Of a DNA stretch of 16,962 nt, positions 7,533-14,894 are shown one piece after another. Source of the DNA: Sphingomonadales bacterium UBA6171 (GTDB lineage: Bacteria; Pseudomonadota; Alphaproteobacteria; Sphingomonadales; Sphingomonadaceae); the NCBI GenBank assembly GCA_002422985.1, contig DITZ01000051.1:882-17843 (forward strand), in the 5' to 3' direction. Under the pieces are notes generated by a model. That model did not search any database. It was not told the DNA's origin and saw only the letters and a program-made list of their open reading frames with translations. The translations under genes were made by a program, and so were the position numbers. Each line of letters opens with the position of its first letter. Within the stretch, counting starts at the first letter, position 1.

Positions 7533-8962
7533 TGTTTGGTCCAGATGTCGATCTGCTGGGTCAGGAAGCTTTGCAGCGATTTGCTTTCGCCCACGGACCG
7601 GTCCAGCGCGGCGAACTGGCGGGTATAGGTTTCAGACAGACGCTGCATCCGCGTGTCCAGCAGGGTCCGCTGCCGGGCGATATCCGTCTGCTCGCGCTCC
7701 AGCGATGTTGGCTGCCCGCCAGTGGCGACGGTTGCAGCGCGGAAATTGTCGCCGATTGCCCGCAGGGCGCCGGCGCTCTGGCCGAAGCTCGCCGGGCGGT
7801 TGACGGCGGTGATGATCGCCTCGATCGCGGCCGGATGGTCGCGCACGGCGGCGGCCAGCATTTTTTCGTTCAGCTGGAAATTTCCGTCCCGCGTGATGGA
7901 GATGCCGATGTCCATCAGCCGCTGCGGAGCGTTGCCGCTGGCGGCTATCAGGCTTTGCGTCGCCAGCCGCGACAGGCCCTGCATCGCCCGGCGGGCGGCG
8001 GAATCCGCGACCAGCGCACCGGCGGACCCGGTGGCATTGTTGCTGGCGGAAAGCTCGCGGCCGATGCCGCTCAACTCCTCCAGCGCACCGGCGAGATCCC
8101 GCACGATCCCGGACAGTTCCGCGCTGTCCCGATCCGCCGAAATGGTGACGAGCGTGCCGGGCGCGGCCTTCCCCAGCGCCAGCCGCGCGCCGGGCACCAG
8201 ATCGTTGATGGCATTGCCCGGCCGGCGCAACTCCACCCCGTCCACCGCCACGCGCGCATCCTGCGCCACCTGCGTGCGGCTCATACCCGTGCTGCCCTGC
8301 GTGAAGGCGAAGGCCGCCAGTGCCGGGTCGCCGGCGCTTTCCACCGTGAAACCCGATTCCTGCCCGGATGTGCCGCGCAGCAGCAGCCGGCTGCCATCCG
8401 CGTCGGACACGATCTGCGCCTGCACCGGCGCACCGGCAGACGCCGCCGCATCATTGATGGCGCGGCGCAGGCCGTCCAGGCTGTCATCGCTCGGCCCGAT
8501 GGTTACCAGCAGGTCGGCAAGCGGGCCGGGCGTGAAGCCGGTCGCGTCTGTTGCGCCCGCCACATGGCCGAAGCGGATGGTGAGGGTGCCCTGTCCGACC
8601 GGCGCGCCCGCATCGCTGACCGGCGCGGCCGCCAGCGTCTGGGCCTGCGCCAGCGCACGCACCTCCAGCGTCTGCCGCGCGACCGTCTGGCCGACATCGA
8701 CCCGCATGGTCAGGATGCTGCTGTCGGACACGCTGGGCACACCGGACAGCGCGCCCGAATTGGTGCGGGTGGAAAGGGCGGTTGTCAGCGCGTCGATGGC
8801 GGTGCGGAACTGCGACTGGGCGGAAATCCGCGCCTCCACCCGCGCCTGTCTGGCGTCCAGCAGGGCAAGGCGGGGGGCCTTCTCCGCATCCACCAGCCCG
8901 GTCACCAGCGCACGCACGTCCAGACCGCTTCCGGCATTCAAACTGTTGAGCACGCTGGCCAT
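7523..8962 (-). CDS. fliD: Flagellar hook-associated protein 2 (filament cap) FliD
   Basis: The pentameric cap at the growing end of the flagellar filament, which folds exported flagellin into place; it leaves the cell through the flagellar export channel and so has no Sec signal. The 479-residue product (E. coli FliD about 468) begins MASVLNSLNAGSGLDVRALV and continues GLVDAEKAPRLALL, the conserved FliD N-terminal region including the GSGLD motif. The middle is variable, as usual for the outer D2/D3 domains. The C-terminal 60-70 residues form heptad-rich helix with LEREQTDIARQRTLLDTR, ending FLTQQIDIWTKQNS, as in the FliD C-terminal domain. I chose the ATG at 8960-8962; in-frame TTG codons lie just upstream, and no strong Shine-Dalgarno is seen for either. 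I found no convincing sigma-28 or sigma-54 promoter. It is followed by fliS in an apparent two-gene operon. Confidence 0.9.
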   Translation of the reverse strand: MASVLNSLNAGSGLDVRALVTGLVDAEKAPRLALLDARQARVEARISAQSQFRTAIDALTTALSTRTNSGALSGVPSVSDSSILTMRVDVGQTVARQTLEVRALAQAQTLAAAPVSDAGAPVGQGTLTIRFGHVAGATDATGFTPGPLADLLVTIGPSDDSLDGLRRAINDAAASAGAPVQAQIVSDADGSRLLLRGTSGQESGFTVESAGDPALAAFAFTQGSTGMSRTQVAQDARVAVDGVELRRPGNAINDLVPGARLALGKAAPGTLVTISADRDSAELSGIVRDLAGALEELSGIGRELSASNNATGSAGALVADSAARRAMQGLSRLATQSLIAASGNAPQRLMDIGISITRDGNFQLNEKMLAAAVRDHPAAIEAIITAVNRPASFGQSAGALRAIGDNFRAATVATGGQPTSLEREQTDIARQRTLLDTRMQRLSETYTRQFAALDRSVGESKSLQSFLTQQIDIWTKQNS

Positions 8963-9413
8963 CAACAGCAGCAACGGCGGCGGCGACGGATTGTTTAGGC
9001 AAACTGGTTAACGCGGCACAACTTGCGGATGCCGCAACGCGATGCTACCTGATGACTACAGGTGCTGGCGCACCGACGAAGATTCCGGCCCGGCGCGCGC
9101 ATGAATCATGCCCGCACCGCCCGCCCGTCGGCCCCCGCCGCCCTTATGCCCCATCTGGCGTTCCGCCAGCTGCCGGGCATCGATGTTCGAAGGTGACAGC
9201 AGGTGATCAAGGCAGGCATATTGTGGAGAAAGACAGGCGGCATCATGCCCGCGCGTCTCCATCCCGTGCGCCAGAATGCTGATTCGCACCTGCGATACCC
9301 CAATCCGCATCCAGTCAACACCAGCGTTCAGCCGGTGTCCTGCGTTTCGCAGGTCCTGTCCGGCTTTATCATCAGCATCAGGGCGGGAACACACCGCTCC
9401 GGGAGTATTATTC
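8963..9413. other. Gene-free 451-bp region between fliD and rne: promoters and probable rne leader
   Basis: No frame here shows recognisable protein sequence or a coherent start and ribosome-binding site. Structure is plentiful. There is a hairpin TTGCGG-ATG-CCGCAA (9023-9037). A hairpin CTGGCG-TTC-CGCCAG (9155-9169) has outer GCCC/GGGC arms (9148-9151, 9175-9178). A third, two-part hairpin at 9330-9365 is listed separately. The stretch at about 9109-9152 is C-rich on the plus strand (roughly three C per G), as seen at Rho-loading sites. The region must hold the divergent promoters for fliD and rne, but I cannot place either with confidence. Confidence 0.6.
9330..9365 (+). promoter_or_regulatory. 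Two-part hairpin in the rne leader
   Basis: An outer stem AGCCGG (9330-9335) / CCGGCT (9360-9365) encloses an inner stem CCTGCG (9339-9344) / CGCAGG (9348-9353) with a TTT loop. Both stems are perfect and are separated by an asymmetric internal loop (3 and 6 nt). It ends 48 bp before the rne start codon. In E. coli, rne mRNA is autoregulated through hairpins in a long 5' leader; a similar role here is inference from position and structure. Confidence 0.5.
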
Positions 9414-12065
9414 ATGACAACACGTATGCTTATCGACGGCCGCCACCCGGAAGAAACACGGGTGGTCGTCGTCAACGGCACCCGCATCGAGGAATTTGAT
9501 TTCGAGGCGGAAGCCCGCAAGCAGATCAAGGGCAATATCTATCTGGCAAAAGTGACGCGCGTCGAGCCGTCGCTTCAGGCGGCCTTTGTCGATTACGGCG
9601 GCAACCGCCACGGCTTCCTCGCCTTTTCGGAAATCCATCCGGACTATTATCAGATCCCCAAGGAAGATCGCGACGCGCTGCTGCGCGAGGAGCGCGAACT
9701 GGCCGACGAACATCACGACCGCGACGATGATCGCGCCGACGATGGCGACGACCGTGGCGACGGCGATGCTGACGGCGATGCGCCGCGCCCGGAAGAAAGC
9801 GGCAGCGGCGACGAATTATCGGCCGAAGCCCTGCGCCGCAAGCGCATGGCGCTGCGCCGCCGCTATAAAATTCAGGAGGTTATCCGCCGTCGCCAGGTGA
9901 TGCTGGTGCAGGTGGTGAAGGAGGAGCGGGGCAACAAGGGCGCGGCGCTTACCAGCTATCTGTCGCTCGCCGGCCGCTATTCGGTGCTGATGCCCAACAC
10001 CGCGCATGGCGGCGGCATCAGCCGCAAGATCGCCAACATGACGGATCGCAAGCGGCTGAAGCAGATTATGGCGGACCTCAACCTTCCGACCTCGATGGGT
10101 GCCATCGTGCGGACGGCCGGGCTGGAGCGGACCAGGACCGAGATCAAGCGCGATTTCGACTATCTCACCCGCCTGTGGGACGAGATTCGCACCACGACGC
10201 TGGCCTCGGCCGCGCCGGCGCTGATTTACGAGGATTCAGACCTTATCAAGCGCGCCATCCGCGACATTTACAGCCGCGAGATCGACGAAGTGCTGGTGGA
10301 CGGCGAGGCCGGCTACAAGCATGCCAAGGATTTCATGAAGCTGCTGATGCCAAGCCATGCGAAGAAGGTGCAGCCCTATAATGATCCGGTGCCGCTGTTT
10401 CAGCGCGCGGCGGTGGAAGGGCAGTTGGCAGCGCTGATGAACCCGGTCGTCACGCTGAAATCCGGTGGCTATATCGTCATCAACTCGACCGAAGCGCTGG
10501 TGGCGGTGGATGTGAACTCCGGCCGTTCGACGCGTGAATATAATATCGAGGAAACCGCGACCAAGACCAATATCGAGGCGGCCGAAGAAGTGGCGCGCCA
10601 GCTGCGGCTGCGCGATCTTGCGGGCCTGGTGGTCGTCGATTTCATCGACATGGAAAATAACGGCAACAACCGCAAAGTGGAGCGCGCGTTGAAGGATGCG
10701 CTGAAGCGCGACCGTGCGCGCATCCAGGTCGGGCGGATTTCCGCCTTTGGTCTGCTGGAAATGTCCCGTCAGCGGCTGCGGACCGGCGTGCTGGAGGCGT
10801 CGACCGAAATCTGCCCGACCTGCGATGGCACCGGGCTGGTGCGGACGCCGGCGTCGGCCGCGCTGGCGGCGCTGCGCCTGATCGAGGAGGAGGCCGTGCG
10901 CGGCCGCCACAGCCTGCTGCGCCTGCGCGCGGACCGGCCGGTTGCGGTTTATATGCTGAACCGCAAGCGCCGGCCGCTGGCCGAACTGGAAGAACGCTAT
11001 GGCGTGCATGTGGAAATCATGCCCGACGACATGCTGACCGGTGCGCGTCTGGTGCTGGAGCCGAGCGGCCCGGCACCGGCCAACGGCCCGGTGAATATTT
11101 CGCTGCCGCCCGTGTCGGTTGGCCCGGTGGAAGACGAGTTTGACGAGGATGAGGTGGAGGACGACGCCGACGAGCGCGAAGAATCCGCCGAGCGCGGCGA
11201 AGGCCGTGAATCCGGCCGTGGCGACCGCCGCCGCCGCCGCCGTGGCGGCCGTGGGCGGGACCGGGATGAGCGCCCGCGTGCCGAAGCGATCGAAGGCGGC
11301 GAAGCCGGGGCCGGGGCAGACGCCGGCGAACAGGATGGCGATAGCGATGGCTATGGCGATGGTGAACAGGCCGAGGCATCGGACGATGGCCGCGATCCGA
11401 AGAAGCGTCGCCGTCGCCGCCGCAACCGCCGCGATCGCCGCGACCGCGATGGCGTGGTGGTGAACGACGAAAACGCCCATGATGCCGACGAAGGCGATGC
11501 ACCGGCGGACGCTGCCGATGCAGCGCCGGTGGAAGCGGTTGCCGGGGAAGCGGTTAGCGGGGAAGCCGCGCCTGCTGAAAAGCCCAGGCGTCGCCGGGGC
11601 AAAAAGGTGGCAGCCGAAGCATCCCCCGTGGAGGCACCGGCGCCTGTGGAGGCCGAAGCGGCTGTCGAACTGGCCGAAGTGCCGGCCGAAAAGCCGAAGC
11701 GCCGCCGCGCGAAGAAAGCCGATGTGGCCGCAGATGATGGCGCGACGGCCGAATTGGCACCCGCTGAAACGCTGGCAGAGGAGGCCAGTGAAGCCGGGCC
11801 GGTCAAGCCCAGGGCGCGCCGAACGCCGCGGAAAAAGGCTGACGCGGAGGTGATGGTGGACGTTGCGCCTGAGCCGGAAGTGGCGGAAACGCCCGTGCCG
11901 CAAATGCCCGTGCCGCAGGCAGTCAAGCCGCCCGTGGGGGTGGAGCCGGTTATGGCGTCGCCTGCCGCCGAAACGGAAGCCGATGCGGAAACGGATGCCG
12001 ATGCCGAATCGGATGCCGATGGCCCGCCGCGTCGCGGCTGGTGGCAGCGCACCTTTGGCAACTGA
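9414..12065 (+). CDS. rne: Ribonuclease E, essential endoribonuclease and degradosome scaffold
   Basis: Cleaves single-stranded AU-rich RNA in mRNA decay and in rRNA/tRNA processing. The 883-residue product starts MTTRMLIDGRHPEETRVVVV. The S1 domain (about 37-195) includes NIYLAKVTRVEPSLQAAFVD and is interrupted at about 95-150 by an Asp/Arg-rich insertion. The catalytic Mg-binding residues are Asp366 (VAVDVNSG) and Asp409 (VVVDFIDMEN). The Zn-link is Cys467-Cys470 (CPTC). The spacings 366-409 and 366-467 equal those of E. coli RNase E (303-346, 303-404). Residues from about 560 onward are low-complexity: acidic runs, arginine blocks, and Ala/Pro/Glu/Lys segments. The end is PPRRGWWQRTFGN; a terminal GWW motif is the PNPase-binding site in Caulobacter RNase E. 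ATG 9414 was chosen because it gives the family N-terminus and has GGGAG eight bases upstream; the frame opens earlier at 9276 without support. Confidence 0.97.
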   Translation: MTTRMLIDGRHPEETRVVVVNGTRIEEFDFEAEARKQIKGNIYLAKVTRVEPSLQAAFVDYGGNRHGFLAFSEIHPDYYQIPKEDRDALLREERELADEHHDRDDDRADDGDDRGDGDADGDAPRPEESGSGDELSAEALRRKRMALRRRYKIQEVIRRRQVMLVQVVKEERGNKGAALTSYLSLAGRYSVLMPNTAHGGGISRKIANMTDRKRLKQIMADLNLPTSMGAIVRTAGLERTRTEIKRDFDYLTRLWDEIRTTTLASAAPALIYEDSDLIKRAIRDIYSREIDEVLVDGEAGYKHAKDFMKLLMPSHAKKVQPYNDPVPLFQRAAVEGQLAALMNPVVTLKSGGYIVINSTEALVAVDVNSGRSTREYNIEETATKTNIEAAEEVARQLRLRDLAGLVVVDFIDMENNGNNRKVERALKDALKRDRARIQVGRISAFGLLEMSRQRLRTGVLEASTEICPTCDGTGLVRTPASAALAALRLIEEEAVRGRHSLLRLRADRPVAVYMLNRKRRPLAELEERYGVHVEIMPDDMLTGARLVLEPSGPAPANGPVNISLPPVSVGPVEDEFDEDEVEDDADEREESAERGEGRESGRGDRRRRRRGGRGRDRDERPRAEAIEGGEAGAGADAGEQDGDSDGYGDGEQAEASDDGRDPKKRRRRRRNRRDRRDRDGVVVNDENAHDADEGDAPADAADAAPVEAVAGEAVSGEAAPAEKPRRRRGKKVAAEASPVEAPAPVEAEAAVELAEVPAEKPKRRRAKKADVAADDGATAELAPAETLAEEASEAGPVKPRARRTPRKKADAEVMVDVAPEPEVAETPVPQMPVPQAVKPPVGVEPVMASPAAETEADAETDADAESDADGPPRRGWWQRTFGN

Positions 12066-12075
12066 ACATTTCCTA

Positions 12076-12115
12076 TGAAAATGCGGGCACGTTCTGATGG
12101 GCGTGCCCCTTTTCA
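12076..12115 (+). terminator. Intrinsic terminator of rne
   Basis: GGGCACG (12085-12091) pairs with CGTGCCC (12102-12108) across a 10-nt loop. Outside this, TGAAAA (12076-12081) pairs with TTTTCA (12110-12115). The GC stem followed by CTTTTC fits a Rho-independent terminator. It lies 10 bp after the rne stop, and the flanking A-run and T-run could let it work from both directions. Confidence 0.85.
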
Positions 12116-12145
12116 TGTCACATCACGCCCCTATATGCTGCTGTC

Positions 12146-12880
12146 ATGACGGCTCGGGATGGATTGACCGACGGCGCATTTGACGATGCTCCCGATCACC
12201 CCGGCGCGCCGGGGCGGCTGGCCTATGCCGCCGAAGTCCGGGCGCTCGCCGAACTGGCGGCCTTTCGCAAACAGCGGGTCGCGCTGATACGCGATCTGCC
12301 GCACTGGCCAAGCCGCGACGTGCTCGTCATCCCCGGTTTCCTTTCCGGCGACTGGGCGACGGCGCCGCTGCGCGGTGTGCTTTCTGCCATCGGGCACCGG
12401 GTGGAGGGCTGGGAAATGGGCCGCAACATGGGCCTGCGCCCCGGCCGTTTCGAGGAGCTGGAAACACGCTTCCTCGATTTCGCCGCCCGCGCGCGTCATC
12501 CGGTGGCGCTGGTCGGCTGGAGCCTGGGCGGGCTGTATGCGGTGGAGCTGGCGCGGCGATATCCGCAGGCGGTGCGGCAGGTCATCACGCTCGGTTCGCC
12601 GGTGTCCGGGCTGCTGAATGCCAATAATGCCTGGAAGCTGTATGAGAAGGTGGCGGGCCATCCGATTGATTCAGCACCGGTAAACTGGCAGCCGGGCGCT
12701 TTGCCGCCGGTGCCGTTCACCGCGGTTGCGGCGCGCGGCGACGGCATCGTGCATCCGGTTTCGGCACAGGCGCGGCCCGGCCCGGATGTGGAGAATATCG
12801 ATGTGCCCGGCAGCCATTCCGGCCTTGGCTGGAACCCCTGGGCCATCCGCATCGTTGCCGACCGGCTCGCGCGAAATTAA
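12146..12880 (+). CDS. Serine alpha/beta-hydrolase (lipase/esterase-like)
   Basis: A 244-residue alpha/beta-hydrolase. After a polar N-terminal stretch the first strand is DVLVIPGFLSGD (58-69), whose IPGF is the oxyanion-hole region. The nucleophile elbow is GWSLG with Ser126, followed by LYAVELARRYP. The remaining triad residues are best assigned as Asp199 in ARGDGIV and His224 in GSHSGLGWNP. The arrangement resembles PGAP1/triacylglycerol-lipase-like proteins of unknown substrate. I see no signal peptide or membrane helix, so it is probably cytoplasmic. No Shine-Dalgarno precedes ATG 12146, but CTATAT lies about 10-15 bp upstream and could be a -10 element of a leaderless transcript. It follows the rne terminator and precedes the small membrane protein by 27 bp. 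Substrate and pathway unknown. Confidence 0.82.
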   Translation: MTARDGLTDGAFDDAPDHPGAPGRLAYAAEVRALAELAAFRKQRVALIRDLPHWPSRDVLVIPGFLSGDWATAPLRGVLSAIGHRVEGWEMGRNMGLRPGRFEELETRFLDFAARARHPVALVGWSLGGLYAVELARRYPQAVRQVITLGSPVSGLLNANNAWKLYEKVAGHPIDSAPVNWQPGALPPVPFTAVAARGDGIVHPVSAQARPGPDVENIDVPGSHSGLGWNPWAIRIVADRLARN

Positions 12881-12907
12881 CGATTAAATACTCAACGGGG
12901 GCAGAAT

Positions 12908-13165
12908 ATGGCATCCACCTGGCTTGGCGTTATCCTTATCGGCTTTCTGGTTGGTCTGCTGGCCCGCGCGATTTCGTCTGATCCGCGCAATCCGCAGGGC
13001 TGCCTGCTCACCACTTTTCTGGGCATTGTCGGCGCGGCGCTGTTCACCTGGCTTGGGCAATTCGCCGGCCTGTATGCGAAGGGCGAATATGCCGGCTTCA
13101 TCGGCTCCGTCATCGGTGCGGTGATCGTGCTTGCCATCTGGCGCGCGCTGGTGGGGAATAAATAG
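12908..13165 (+). CDS. GlsB/YeaQ/YmgE-family small membrane protein
   Basis: An 85-residue inner-membrane protein of the transglycosylase-associated / GlsB-YeaQ-YmgE family (Pfam Transgly_assoc). Three hydrophobic segments are visible: about 4-21 (WLGVILIGFLVGLLARAI), about 32-50 (GCLLTTFLGIVGAALFTWL) and about 62-80 (GFIGSVIGAVIVLAIWRAL). They are joined by short loops that include NPQG, the conserved position between helices 1 and 2. GGGGGCAG precedes the ATG at 12908. Family members are often induced by general or envelope stress, but the molecular function is not established, and the name transglycosylase-associated does not prove enzymatic activity. The length is normal for the family. 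Confidence 0.9.
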   Translation: MASTWLGVILIGFLVGLLARAISSDPRNPQGCLLTTFLGIVGAALFTWLGQFAGLYAKGEYAGFIGSVIGAVIVLAIWRALVGNK

Positions 13166-13219
13166 CCGCTTTTGCCCATCGCTTTTGCTCATCGGCACCC
13201 GCACTGCTATCGCCCACCC

Positions 13220-13909
13220 ATGGAATCCCCGCCCGATCCGCTGACGCTGCGCCGCCTTTATGGCCGCGCGCAGGGCCACCCGCTGCGCAGCCGAGCGGCG
13301 CATCTGGTCGATACGCTGCTGCCGCGCATCGCCATCCCGGCCGATGGCGCGCTCAGCAGCGCGCGGCTGTTTGGGGATGCGCGCCCGCTGCATCTGGAAG
13401 TGGGCTTCGGCAAGGGCGAACATGCCGCTTTTCAGGCCGCGCGGCTGCCGGATTGCGGCTATCTTGCCTGCGAACCCTATCTGAACGGCGTGGCCGGCCT
13501 GCTGGCGGCGGTGGACGACGGCGCGCTTACCAACGTCCGCATCCATATGGGCGACGCGATCGACGTGCTGGAGCGGTTGCCGCCCGAAAGCCTGGATAGC
13601 GTCTATCTGCTGCACCCGGATCCCTGGCCAAAGGCGCGCCATGCCAAGCGGCGCTTCGTCAATCGCGGGCCGCTGGGGCTGGTGGCTTCGCGGCTGAAGC
13701 CCGGCGGCGAATTCCGGCTGGCGACGGACCATATCCTCTATCTGCGGCATGCGCTGACGGTGATGCAGGGGATGGACCAATTCCGCTGGACGGCCCAAAA
13801 GGCGAGCGACTGGGAAGAGGTGCCCGCCGATTGGCCCGATACGCGCTTTGCCGAAAAGGCACGCCGGCTGGGCCATGATGTGTGGCGTCTGCGATATGTA
13901 AAGATATGA
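13220..13909 (+). CDS. trmB: tRNA (guanine-N7-)-methyltransferase
   Basis: Transfers a methyl group from S-adenosylmethionine to N7 of guanine 46 in the tRNA variable loop. The product is 229 residues. The SAM-binding motif I is LHLEVGFGKGEH (57-67), with the conserved acidic residue Glu60. A second acidic position is CEPY (84-87). The TrmB signature HPDPWPKARHAKRRFV (132-147) contains the catalytic/substrate-binding Asp and basic cluster. RLATDHILY sits near the C-terminal active-site loop. I chose ATG 13220 because the protein then begins close to the conserved LRRLYGRAQGH segment; the open frame runs back to 13172 but that extension is not family-like. No Shine-Dalgarno precedes the chosen start, so leaderless or weak initiation is possible. 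accA follows after 22 bp. Confidence 0.93.
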   Translation: MESPPDPLTLRRLYGRAQGHPLRSRAAHLVDTLLPRIAIPADGALSSARLFGDARPLHLEVGFGKGEHAAFQAARLPDCGYLACEPYLNGVAGLLAAVDDGALTNVRIHMGDAIDVLERLPPESLDSVYLLHPDPWPKARHAKRRFVNRGPLGLVASRLKPGGEFRLATDHILYLRHALTVMQGMDQFRWTAQKASDWEEVPADWPDTRFAEKARRLGHDVWRLRYVKI

Positions 13910-13931
13910 TTTTCAAGGAAATGGCCCGAAC

Positions 13932-14876
13932 ATGGCGGTGATGCTCGAATTCGAAAAGCCGGTCGCTGCGCTGGAAACCGAAATGGCGGCCGTGGGTGCC
14001 GGCGATACGCGCCGCCGCGACGTGCTGGCCGCCCGGCGGGAAAAGCTGCTGGCGGCTATCTATGGCAGGCTCAGCCCCTGGCAGAAGGTGCAGGTCGCCC
14101 GCCATCCGGCCCGGCCGCATTTTCTGGCCTATGCGGAATCGCTGTTCACCGAATTCACGCCGCTGGGCGGAGACCGGAAATTCGCCGAGGATGCGGCGAT
14201 TATCGGCGGTCCGGCGCGGCTGAACGGCCGGCCGGTGATGCTGATCGGCCATGAAAAAGGCGATACCACCGAAGCGCGGGTGAAGCGCAATTTCGGCATG
14301 GCAAAGCCCGAAGGCTATCGCAAGGCGGTGCGGCTGATGGAGATGGCCAGCCAGTTCAGCATGCCGATCATCACGCTGGTGGACACGTCGGGCGCTTTTC
14401 CCGGCATCGAGGCGGAGGAGCGCGGCCAGGCCGAAGCCATCGCGCGCAGCACCGAGGCCTGTCTCGCCGCCACCGTGCCGCTGCTGTCTGTGGTGATTGG
14501 CGAGGGCGGATCGGGCGGCGCGGTTGCCATCGCCGCCGGAAACCGCGTGCTGATGCTGGAACATGCGGTGTATGCGGTGATTTCGCCGGAGGGCTGCGCC
14601 TCTATCCTGTGGCGCGATCGCGCGCGTGCGGCGGACGCGGCGGACGCGATGAAGCTGACGGCGCAGGATCTGCTGGGGCTGGGGGTTATCGACAGCATCG
14701 TGCCGGAGCCGCTGGGTGGCGCACATCGCGATCCGGCCGGTGCGGCAGCCGCGCTGGGCGCGGCGCTGGGGGATGCACTGGGCGCGCTTTCGGGCCTTTG
14801 CGCCGAAGAATTGCGCGCGGATCGGCGCGCACGCTTCCGGCGTTTTGCCGGGGGGCTTTCAACCCGCGCTGCCTGA
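13932..14876 (+). CDS. accA: Acetyl-CoA carboxylase carboxyltransferase subunit alpha
   Basis: Together with AccD it forms the carboxyltransferase that moves the carboxyl group from biotin on AccB to acetyl-CoA, giving malonyl-CoA for fatty-acid synthesis. The 314-residue length is normal (E. coli about 319). The N-terminal helix begins LEFEKPVAALETE. The crotonase-like core follows with GHEKGDTTEARVKRNFGMAKPEGYRKA, then TLVDTSGAFPGIEAEERGQ. The glycine-rich GEGGSGGAVAIAAGNRV and SPEGCASILWRD segments complete the active-site region, and LGVIDSIVPEPLGGAH follows. All of these are strongly conserved in AccA. AAGGAA lies upstream of ATG 13932, at slightly long spacing; an in-frame ATG three codons later would be closer to the usual N-terminus. 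accD is not in the window. Confidence 0.97.
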   Translation: MAVMLEFEKPVAALETEMAAVGAGDTRRRDVLAARREKLLAAIYGRLSPWQKVQVARHPARPHFLAYAESLFTEFTPLGGDRKFAEDAAIIGGPARLNGRPVMLIGHEKGDTTEARVKRNFGMAKPEGYRKAVRLMEMASQFSMPIITLVDTSGAFPGIEAEERGQAEAIARSTEACLAATVPLLSVVIGEGGSGGAVAIAAGNRVLMLEHAVYAVISPEGCASILWRDRARAADAADAMKLTAQDLLGLGVIDSIVPEPLGGAHRDPAGAAAALGAALGDALGALSGLCAEELRADRRARFRRFAGGLSTRAA

Positions 14877-14891
14877 CCCCATCTGTTGGGG
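14877..14891 (+). promoter_or_regulatory. Small hairpin masking the protease ribosome-binding site
   Basis: CCCCA (14877-14881) pairs with TGGGG (14887-14891) around a 5-nt loop. The 3' arm contains nearly the whole GGGGG Shine-Dalgarno element (14888-14892) for the ATG at 14895. The 5' arm starts at the base after the accA stop codon. A ribosome terminating on accA would open the hairpin, so this is a plausible device for translational coupling. The stem is only 5 bp. Confidence 0.4.
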
Positions 14892-14894
14892 GCT

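Noticed and set aside
9013..9028. Sigma-54-like element GGCAC-AAC-TTGC near fliD
   Set aside because: Spacing between the GG and GC elements is 8 instead of the required 10, and it points towards rne rather than fliD.
9052..9282. Small open frame in the fliD-rne gap
   Set aside because: No ribosome-binding site and an unstructured Pro/Arg/His-rich translation, and it crosses a strong hairpin. Better explained as non-coding.
9276..9413. Upstream extension of rne from 9276
   Set aside because: The added 46 residues lack homology and would run through the two-part hairpin. MTTRML at 9414 is the normal RNase E start.
10236..12116. 626-codon open frame antisense to rne
   Set aside because: Composition is Arg/His/Gly low complexity from the repeats of the rne 3' half; no domain, no proper start.
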